Positions 57,345-64,000 of a DNA stretch of 64,000 nt are shown here, piece by piece. The DNA is from Arthrobacter rhizosphaerae (GTDB taxonomy: Bacteria; Actinomycetota; Actinomycetes; Actinomycetales; Micrococcaceae). Each line of letters begins with the position of its first letter. The stretch's first letter is position 1. The translations under genes were made by a program, and so were the position numbers. The notes below the pieces were generated by a model that was not told where the DNA came from, ran no database searches, and saw only the letters and a list, made by a program, of their open reading frames with translations. The DNA is taken from assembly GCF_023062595.1 (NCBI RefSeq), contig NZ_JALLAN010000013.1, positions 98,504-162,503 of the forward strand, in the 5' to 3' direction.

Positions 57345-57774
57345 GTCGCCTGACTCTCTTTCAGTCTGTAGCTTCCCCCGAATTAGGGCTGCCCTGTTTA
57401 CTTTCGTGTTGCATGTGGCTGCCGAAGCATTTGAAGTCGTAACTACCACCCGCCGCACAAGCTGAATCCGGACGTTTCCGGGTTCCTCAACCTGCCGACG
57501 TAACCGACCCCCGCGGTCGGGCGTGTCGCGCTTCTTACGCGCAGCAGCCCGCAGTTCCATGGGGAGTGGGTTATGTTTGGTCTTCCACTTGGACCCTGAC
57601 ATCCGGCATTATCCGGATCGGGACGCGAAGAAGCGCTTGAACAACTCATCTAGTATGCCGGATTTTATCCACAGAAGCGAATCAGTCAGCACACAGCCCC
57701 GGGAGGACCCCTCGCTCCTGATTGTCGCAGGGCCGGTTATTGCCTTCAGCAACTGCCGATTGGAAGATAAGGGC
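57345..57774. promoter_or_regulatory. divergent region between the S10 operon and the GH1 gene
   Basis: No gene is seen in these 430 bases, although open frames from both sides run through them. On the minus strand a long S10 leader is likely; CCGAC/GTCGG at 57504-57520 forms a small hairpin in it. A possible minus-strand -10 is CATACT near 57653, with no convincing -35. On the plus strand GGAAGA lies close before the GH1 ATG at 57775. Confidence 0.4.
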
Positions 57775-59202
57775 ATGACTGTGCAGGATTCTGTGTCTGT
57801 TCAAAGTCTGGCCAGCCGGCTGCCCCCCGGCTTTACGCTGGGCGTGGCCACGGCCTCCTTTCAGATCGAGGGCGCCCTCAATGCCGACGGACGGGGGCCG
57901 TCCGGCTGGGATGCATTTGCAGAGAAACCCGGTGCCATTCTGGACGGACATTCGCCTGCTGTTGCCTGCGACCACTACAACCGTTCTGCCGAAGATGTAG
58001 CGCTGATGCGGGATCTGGGGGTCGATTCTTACCGTTTCTCCCTTTCCTGGCCGCGCATCCAGCCTGACGGCACCGGGCCTTTCAACAGCCAGGGCCTTGA
58101 TTTTTACGACCGCCTCATTGACCAACTGCTCGACGCCGGCATCTCTCCCATGGCCACCCTTTACCACTGGGACACTCCCCTGCCGTTGGAGCACCAGGGC
58201 GGTTGGATGAACCGCAATACCGCGGAGCGGTTCGCCGAGTACAGCACGGCCGCCGCGGAGCGGTTCGGTGACCGGGTCGCCCAGTGGGTAACCCTCAACG
58301 AGCCCGTCTCGGTGACCCTTAACGGCTACGCCCTCGGTGTTCATGCACCCGGCCGGGACCTGCTGTTCAACGCGCTGCCCTCCATCCACCACCAACTCCT
58401 GGGCCATGGTCTTGCAGTACAGGCTCTCAGGGCCGCCGGAGTCAAAGGCGGCGTGGGCGTCACCAACCTCCACTCCCCCGTGCGCCCTTCGACCTCCAAG
58501 CCGGGTGACAGGCTCGTGGCCAAGGTGTTCGACACGCTGATGAACCGGATCTACGCAGATCCGGTCCTGCTGGGGACATACCCGAAGCTGCCCCTCGCGG
58601 CCCGGCCATGGTTGCGCTCCATGGGGAAAATTTCCGACGCCGACCTCCGCACCATCCATCAGCCCTTGGATTTCTACGGCCTCAACTACTATTACCCGGT
58701 CAAGGTCGCCTTGGGCCGTGGAGCGGTCAGGCTGCCGGCAACTGCCGGCGCCGTCGCCCGCCTGCCCTTTCACGAGGTGGGCTACCCGGAGTACGGCACA
58801 ACTGGATTCGGCTGGCCTGTGGCGCCGGAGCACCTCGGTGTCCTGCTGCGGGAACTCAAAGACAGATATGGGGCAGCGCTGCCGCCTGTTTTCGTGACGG
58901 AGAGCGGTGCGAGTTTTCCTGAACCTGATCATGTGTCAGGTCCCATCGACGACGCCGACAGGATCAGTTACCTCTCCGGTCATCTCGCGCATGCCCTGGA
59001 TGCGACGGCGCCCGGCGGAATCGCGGAGGACGTGGAACTGCTGGGGTACTACGTTTGGACGCTGCTCGACAACTTCGAGTGGGCCGCCGGATACTCCCAG
59101 CGGTTCGGTCTGGTCCACGTTGATTTTGACACCCTGGAGCGTACCCCCAAGGAGTCCTTCTACTGGCTGCAGGCTCTCAGCAGAGCGCGTCGAAGCTCAT
59201 AA
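57775..59202 (+). CDS. GH1 beta-glucosidase
   Basis: The 475-residue cytosolic glycosidase has the family start FTLGVATASFQIEGA, the acid/base Glu176 in TLNEP, NYYYP, and the nucleophile Glu376 in VTESGAS. Most GH1 enzymes have TENG at the nucleophile; here the Asn is Ser. DNFEWAAGYSQRFGLVHVDFDTLERTPKESFYW at the C-terminus is typical. The ATG at 57775 fits the family; the frame is open to 57523. No transporter or regulator gene lies beside it in the window, so the substrate (cellobiose or another beta-glucoside) is not fixed. Confidence 0.93.
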   Translation: MTVQDSVSVQSLASRLPPGFTLGVATASFQIEGALNADGRGPSGWDAFAEKPGAILDGHSPAVACDHYNRSAEDVALMRDLGVDSYRFSLSWPRIQPDGTGPFNSQGLDFYDRLIDQLLDAGISPMATLYHWDTPLPLEHQGGWMNRNTAERFAEYSTAAAERFGDRVAQWVTLNEPVSVTLNGYALGVHAPGRDLLFNALPSIHHQLLGHGLAVQALRAAGVKGGVGVTNLHSPVRPSTSKPGDRLVAKVFDTLMNRIYADPVLLGTYPKLPLAARPWLRSMGKISDADLRTIHQPLDFYGLNYYYPVKVALGRGAVRLPATAGAVARLPFHEVGYPEYGTTGFGWPVAPEHLGVLLRELKDRYGAALPPVFVTESGASFPEPDHVSGPIDDADRISYLSGHLAHALDATAPGGIAEDVELLGYYVWTLLDNFEWAAGYSQRFGLVHVDFDTLERTPKESFYWLQALSRARRSS

Positions 59203-59250
59203 CTGAACCGGGCAGCCAGCGCCCAGGACAGCTTCACCTTAAGTGGTGGG

Positions 59251-59376
59251 CTACTTGTCCTTGTTTGCCCTGTTGATGCGTTTTGCGCGCTCAATCTCTT
59301 GGCGGAAGTGGTTCTTCGCCCAAAAGACTCCAGCTACAACAACTACAGCTATCACCAGGAATATCAGCCAACCCAT
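59251..59376 (-). CDS. 41-residue membrane microprotein downstream of the large membrane gene
   Basis: The short frame reads MGWLIFLVIAVVVVAGVFWA, one membrane helix, then a basic tail with KNHFRQEIERAKRINRANKDK. AGAGGAG lies five bases before the ATG. It begins 29 bases after the stop of the 1465-residue membrane protein on the same strand, so it could be co-transcribed and associate with it. The function is unknown. Confidence 0.6.
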   Translation of the reverse strand: MGWLIFLVIAVVVVAGVFWAKNHFRQEIERAKRINRANKDK

Positions 59377-59405
59377 GCCGGCTCCTCTCATCGAAACCAA
59401 CACTA

Positions 59406-62400
59406 TCAGGGGCCACCGACAGGTCCTTCGCCGTTTGGCGCCCGGTCTGGAGCTCCGGACGCGCCCGAAGAATCAGCAGCGGCTGGTTTCGTTCGGTTCA
59501 GCCGCCACACCGCAAAGATGATGAGGGCGACAGCCATGAGCGCCAGTAGAGCGAAGGTGTACTGACGCATGGCCCACATCAGGCATAGCGTGACGCCGGC
59601 CGCTCCCCACCAGACGAACAGGGGTTCGTTGCGCGCAGCACCCACAAGCAGCAGGATTGCCAGAAGTACCAGCACCCAGAGTTGCTGACTTTGCGTCCCT
59701 CCAAACACTATGGCTATTCCGCTCGCCGACAAGAGGGCCGCACCCGCGCCCAGGATTACTCGGCCCGGCAGGCTTTGGCCGGCCGCGAACCTCAACGCAG
59801 CGAGCAGTGCGGCCAGAATCACGAACCACTGGGCCGCCCAGAACGGATCCGGACCCTGAGCCGGCCAACCAATGAAGAGTACTGCCCGCTGGACGGAAGC
59901 GGTCACTGCAAGGGCACCCAGTTCCGCCGTCAGCCGCCGGATCCTGGTAGGCGCCTCCAGCCAGCAGGCCAGGGACACAGCTGTCACCAGGACGGCCGCG
60001 GTTCCCGCAGTTGCATCTTCCGCAAGCCCCATTGCTGCTACAAAGGCCAGGCCAACGATTCCTCCCCCAGCCAATGACCAACGCCTCAGGGGGTCGGTTG
60101 CGAGCTGCGCCTGATTGGCCCACCTTCCGAGGTACAGGATTGCAGCCGAAAGTCCGCATCCTGCCAACCACGGAAGATAGCTTCCCCAGGGGTCGTCCCC
60201 GACAGAAACGATGTCGAGGGCAGCCAGGCTGGCACCCGCCAGCGCGGCCAGCACTGCCGGCGGGTACAAGGCCCCGATCCGTTCAAGATGCGAGGCCACA
60301 AAACAGACAACGGAAACAACCAGGATAGACACGCCCGCAATCCAATCTGCAGCCAGCGGAGAAACCGCACAAGCTGTCACCGCTGCAGCGCCGGAGGCTG
60401 CCAGCCAAAGACGGTCTTCGATATCCGGGATCGCCCGGCGGCTGTAAGTGGCCCCAATTCGACTGGTCTCACCAGAGGGAAGATGCCGGCGTCGAACGAA
60501 AATCCCGAAAGCAGCACCTGCAATTGAGAGAGCGAGCAGCACCAGGGCGACCCCGTCATGGCTCAGTACGGGAGCAGCCAGAAAAACCGCCTGCTGTTCC
60601 GGCCCTGCTCCTGAGCGAAGCAGCGGTCCGAGAGCTACGATACCGAACACAGCAGCGTAGACACTCAGATACACAGCGCCACGGGCAGCAAAGGATCGGC
60701 TGGCAGTGACCGCCGAGGCCAGAAGCAGCACCAATTCCAGGAGAACCACCCAGCGCAGGCTTCCAGCCTCAGCCCCGGAGGAAAGCCGTCCCAGGAGAAT
60801 CTCTTGAATCGGCAGGACTGCCTGAACAGCCAGGGTCCCCCAAACGGCAGCCTGCTGGTAAGAGATCTCCGCCAGTCGGTTCCGCATCAGCCATCGAATC
60901 CCATGCTGGGCGGCGAGAACGACGGCGAGTGACACCGCCACCGCCGAAGCAGAACCTGTGACGTCGTGAATCAGTACGACGACCAACGCAGCGGACAATA
61001 CGCGCACACCGAGGAAATAGGCACCCTTGGTCCGGTTTCCTTGGATCGCCATAACCATGGCGAGGCCGTAGACCGTGAAGATTGCCAGCACGAGTTCAAC
61101 ATCCAGGATTTTATCGCCGCGGATGACAAGCAGAAAGGCGAAAACCGACGGAGCGAGGGATGCTGCCGGCACGTTCCCTCGAAGTACAAATCCTGAACTG
61201 GCGGCACTCAGCGCGAGCACCACGGCACACAGGGTACCCGGCCAGCCCATGCCGGAATTGTCCATTGACGATCCCAGCAGCAGCACGGCCATGGCTTGCA
61301 GCCCCAAGACCACGGCGACGTCTCCAACCATAGCCCCATGGCTGGGTACCCGCTCGACGGATAAGTGCCAAGCTGCCAATGGAAAAACCAGTTGAGCACC
61401 CAGCACAAGGACAGCCACGAGGGACGGGGTGAAACTTTCACCCGCGAAAACCAAAGGCCCTGCCGCATCCGTGATCTGTTGAAAAACAGTCAGGCCGAGG
61501 ACAGTCAACATGCCGCGCGCCATCCACCAGTAGGTCCAGCGATGGCGAACGGTGGACAGCCTGGCACCAGATGCAGTCAGATAGGCGGCCGTCAGCAGAA
61601 GCGCGATGTTTCCCGCGGCCAGGGACACCTGGCTAAAGGCCAGCGGCACAAGAATCAGGGAAGCTACCAATGGCAGGAGCTCGCCTACCGTGGGAATCCA
61701 CCGCCCCTGGCTTCGGCCATCTGCATGATCTCCCGATAAGCGTCCGTTCAACAACAGGAGCCAGCCGATGACAAAGGCAGCGCCAAGTTGGACGAGGAGT
61801 GTCGTGGCTGTCAGGGCCTTGCCCGGAGTCTCGTCGAAAGACGGCATCGCGATAATAGCGAGCAACCCGGCAATCGCACTGCCTGCAAGCGTGGAGCCAG
61901 GGGAAAGTGTGCGAATACCCACTTTGAGCAATCCGGCGGAGACCAGTTGCTGCATCACCAGAGCAAGAATGAAGGCCAGCAGAGCTCCCACGATGCGCTG
62001 GGCTGACTCCCCCATCACCTCGAACACTACGAGCGGGACAGCCAGCGTGCTTGCGACGCGGGCGGCGAGTACAAAGTAGCCGCGCCCGGGTCCAGGCAGC
62101 ACCGCCCGTAACAGCCAGAACAGGACGGCGAGAATGAGGAAGACAACCAATTGCCGCTCTCCCAGGACGTGACTCACAGATGCGGCAGCCACGATCGTGG
62201 CCACAGGCATCCATTCGGCTACTCCCAGCAGTCGGGTCGCCAGTGCCATGCCGATCAGAAGTGTAGCCAGCAGGGGAAGCCAGACGGGCAGACCAGATGG
62301 GCGGTAACCTGCTTCAAACCCGGTCCAAATCACCCAAACCCACGAGCCAATGAGCTGGACCGTGAAAGTCGCTGCTACGTCCAGGTTCCAACGATTGGTG

Positions 62401-63803
62401 CCCCCGCCGAACCACCGTGCCACGCGCTGCCGGGAAAATCCCAGGACCAGTGCCTGTACTGCCAGCAAGGCGGAAATCGCCAAAGCCATCGAGGAAGGAC
62501 GATCCGTCAACTCCCAGACGGCTGCTGCGCCCGCTACCGTGAGCGCTGCCCGCGCACCATAGAAATTCAGAAGCCTGAAGCGGCCCGGGACGGCAGCCAC
62601 GACGGCGAGATACAGACCGCAGAGAAACATCACCAGGGCGTATTCGGCCTTGGTGACAAGGAGCGGCACCAGAGTGACGGAAACTGCAACCGCCGGAACC
62701 ACCAGGGGGTGCAGCTGGATCAAAGGTTTCACATACAGCGGCGGAAGCCACCGTGGGCGAAGCGCGGTCAAGAGCGTCAGGAGCACCGCCAGGCCAATCA
62801 TCGCGGTGAAATACCAGACCAATGCACCGCCTAAAACAGATACTCCTGACCAGGTGCTGGAGACCACAAACGTCAAAGACAAATACGCCAGAACACGGCT
62901 TTCCAACCGCACCGCGGCAAACGAGTAGGCGGCCAGGCCGAGCAACGACGTGGTCAGCCAGGCAATGGGCCCGTCCTGCAGCGCAAAGTTGTACAGGGCC
63001 AGGCCCACCACCGGGATAAGCGCAAGACCAGTTCCAGCAAAAGCCACGGCGGCAGGGCGCAGGCGCGGGACCCTTCGGTGGAGCACAAATCCTGCAGTGT
63101 AGAAAAGTGCCGTGATGCCGCAGACCCCTACAAACTTCAGAAGGGTCGGCAGATTCGTCCCCAGGAACAATGCGCCGGCGGCAACAAGGAGAAGACTGGC
63201 CATGTACAGGGTGATGTTGATGTTTTGGCGGTCGCGCTTCTCCTTGCGGGCACGCCGTTCCCCCTCGGTCTCCTGGGGAGTCGGCCAGGCCGGCGGAGGC
63301 GGCGCAAACCCCTGTCGCGACCAAGCCTGCCCGGAGGACGCAGACACAATTGCGGGTGAGGGCAGATCCATGGACGGCGGCACGGCCGCCGTCGGCTGTC
63401 GATCAGAACCAGCCAGAGGGATCCATTGACGTTCCTGCTCGCTCACGAAGGGACTGCCTGCGTGGGGGGAATCGGTGGGGTTGATCGTTTCCGGCTGGAA
63501 GATGAAGCCGTCTTCTGCCAGGTCCCGCCGTGCCCGCTCCGGCGCAGGCGATACCTGAAGTGGACCAGATGTTGTCGGTGGAGCTGGCGCTGGGGCTGTA
63601 GCGTCCCGCCAACCCTGGAGATGCCCGGCTTGGAACCCTGCTTGGAAGGATCTGTCTCGGGGAACATCAGTCTGTTGAGGCTGTTGCCGGTGCCCTGCCC
63701 CGGCAGTAGTCTTGTTGCCGGCTTTTCGTCCCCACAGGAAACCAATCAGCAGAAACAATCCGCCTATCAGGAAGAATTCGATGATCTGGTAAGCCATCGA
63801 CAT
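59406..63803 (-). CDS. very large polytopic membrane protein (SCO7613-C-terminal-like)
   Basis: The ~1465-residue protein has an N-terminal helix (about 3-22), then a cytosolic Pro/Gln/Ser-rich region to about 205, with a charged RRARKEKRDRQN before the membrane part. From there to the end roughly 40 hydrophobic segments follow one another with short loops and no soluble domain. This layout fits the actinobacterial family annotated as SCO7613 C-terminal domain membrane proteins, of unknown function. The ATG at 63803 has GGAAGG seven bases upstream; GTG 63818 and ATG 63797 are alternatives. No catalytic motif was recognised. Confidence 0.75.
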   Translation of the reverse strand: MSMAYQIIEFFLIGGLFLLIGFLWGRKAGNKTTAGAGHRQQPQQTDVPRDRSFQAGFQAGHLQGWRDATAPAPAPPTTSGPLQVSPAPERARRDLAEDGFIFQPETINPTDSPHAGSPFVSEQERQWIPLAGSDRQPTAAVPPSMDLPSPAIVSASSGQAWSRQGFAPPPPAWPTPQETEGERRARKEKRDRQNINITLYMASLLLVAAGALFLGTNLPTLLKFVGVCGITALFYTAGFVLHRRVPRLRPAAVAFAGTGLALIPVVGLALYNFALQDGPIAWLTTSLLGLAAYSFAAVRLESRVLAYLSLTFVVSSTWSGVSVLGGALVWYFTAMIGLAVLLTLLTALRPRWLPPLYVKPLIQLHPLVVPAVAVSVTLVPLLVTKAEYALVMFLCGLYLAVVAAVPGRFRLLNFYGARAALTVAGAAAVWELTDRPSSMALAISALLAVQALVLGFSRQRVARWFGGGTNRWNLDVAATFTVQLIGSWVWVIWTGFEAGYRPSGLPVWLPLLATLLIGMALATRLLGVAEWMPVATIVAAASVSHVLGERQLVVFLILAVLFWLLRAVLPGPGRGYFVLAARVASTLAVPLVVFEVMGESAQRIVGALLAFILALVMQQLVSAGLLKVGIRTLSPGSTLAGSAIAGLLAIIAMPSFDETPGKALTATTLLVQLGAAFVIGWLLLLNGRLSGDHADGRSQGRWIPTVGELLPLVASLILVPLAFSQVSLAAGNIALLLTAAYLTASGARLSTVRHRWTYWWMARGMLTVLGLTVFQQITDAAGPLVFAGESFTPSLVAVLVLGAQLVFPLAAWHLSVERVPSHGAMVGDVAVVLGLQAMAVLLLGSSMDNSGMGWPGTLCAVVLALSAASSGFVLRGNVPAASLAPSVFAFLLVIRGDKILDVELVLAIFTVYGLAMVMAIQGNRTKGAYFLGVRVLSAALVVVLIHDVTGSASAVAVSLAVVLAAQHGIRWLMRNRLAEISYQQAAVWGTLAVQAVLPIQEILLGRLSSGAEAGSLRWVVLLELVLLLASAVTASRSFAARGAVYLSVYAAVFGIVALGPLLRSGAGPEQQAVFLAAPVLSHDGVALVLLALSIAGAAFGIFVRRRHLPSGETSRIGATYSRRAIPDIEDRLWLAASGAAAVTACAVSPLAADWIAGVSILVVSVVCFVASHLERIGALYPPAVLAALAGASLAALDIVSVGDDPWGSYLPWLAGCGLSAAILYLGRWANQAQLATDPLRRWSLAGGGIVGLAFVAAMGLAEDATAGTAAVLVTAVSLACWLEAPTRIRRLTAELGALAVTASVQRAVLFIGWPAQGPDPFWAAQWFVILAALLAALRFAAGQSLPGRVILGAGAALLSASGIAIVFGGTQSQQLWVLVLLAILLLVGAARNEPLFVWWGAAGVTLCLMWAMRQYTFALLALMAVALIIFAVWRLNRTKPAAADSSGASGAPDRAPNGEGPVGGP

Positions 63804-64000
63804 GATGGGACCTTCCACTGGGCATTCCGGGGAACTTGAACAGATTGACTGCAGGTGTTCTCTACGAGCAGTAATAAGTCCATTGAATTGTCCAGGTCCT
63901 TGGCTTCCTCGGACCGTACGACGTCCAAAGCCCTGTCCGGCCTTCCCAGGCCCCGCTCACAATCTGCCATCACCGGAAGATGCACGTTAGAACCACTGAT
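63767..64000 (-). CDS. C-terminal end of an unidentified protein, possibly TPR-like (partial)
   Basis: The frame enters from the right edge and reads LPVMADCERGLGRPDRALDVVRSEEAKDLD, a helical pair resembling a tetratricopeptide unit, then NSMDLLLLVENTC and a non-repetitive tail ending TRSSNSS. It overlaps the start of the large membrane gene by 37 bases. The tail does not look like a TPR, so a truncated or frameshifted gene is possible. Only about 77 codons are visible. Confidence 0.4.
   Translation of the reverse strand: MSGSNVHLPVMADCERGLGRPDRALDVVRSEEAKDLDNSMDLLLLVENTCSQSVQVPRNAQWKVPSCRWLTRSSNSS

Noticed and set aside
57682..58932. 416-codon open frame on the minus strand
   Set aside because: Antisense to the GH1 gene; no motif and no ribosome binding site.
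1..64000. CRISPR arrays, tRNA or rRNA genes, insertion sequences, prophage
   Set aside because: No regular spaced repeats, no tRNA cloverleaf, no transposase or integrase frame and no terminal inverted repeats were found on reading.

Overview
The window looks like a chromosomal segment of a high-GC Gram-positive actinobacterium of the Micrococcaceae, most likely Arthrobacter or a close relative such as Pseudarthrobacter or Paenarthrobacter. This rests on GTG/TTG starts, a glmS-coaA-glmM block, an S10-spc-alpha ribosomal superoperon, Ala/Glu-rich ribosomal protein tails, and twin tad loci. No rRNA, tRNA, CRISPR array or insertion sequence was seen.

Layout. 1-4.0 kb: cell-wall and cofactor genes (5' end of glmS, coaA, a VanY-type carboxypeptidase lipoprotein, mscL, glmM). 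4.3-7.5 kb: two coupled glycosyltransferases (GT2-GtrA fusion and a GT39-type membrane enzyme). 7.5-8.5 kb: rpsI-rplM, on the minus strand. 8.9-31.4 kb: a surface-structure island. It holds one prepilin peptidase, two tandem complete tad (Flp pilus) loci, an HPt-like protein without its histidine, a divergent response regulator/histidine kinase pair, and a SipW locus with two ER-type signal peptidases and three free substrates. One of those peptidases is fused to a substrate-like domain. 31.5-57.3 kb: truA, rplQ, rpoA, rpsK, rpsM, rpmJ, infA, map, adk, secY and the spc and S10 operons, all on the minus strand. Two cargo blocks interrupt it. The first (35.8-38.6 kb) is an ECF sigma/anti-sigma-like operon with a secreted beta-gamma-crystallin-like protein and an S58 peptidase. 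The second (39.5-45.2 kb) is an OleA/OleC/OleD cluster with a P450 and a glycosyltransferase. 57.8-64 kb: a GH1 beta-glucosidase, a 41-residue membrane protein, a ~1465-residue polytopic membrane protein and the tail of another gene.

How it fits together. Each junction of the conserved block (glmM|rpsI, rplM|truA, infA|map, map|adk) carries a variable cassette, mostly for the cell surface or secondary metabolism. The best candidate for an undescribed system is the OleA-GT2-P450-OleC-OleD operon. It has the enzymes to condense two acyl chains, reduce the product and close a beta-lactone, but it lacks the OleB hydrolase that would turn the lactone into an alkene. It carries two possible tailoring enzymes and appears to read into the essential map gene. 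The second candidate is the SipW locus with its peptidase-substrate fusion, next to the doubled tad pili.

All function calls come from reading motifs and gene order; no database search was run.
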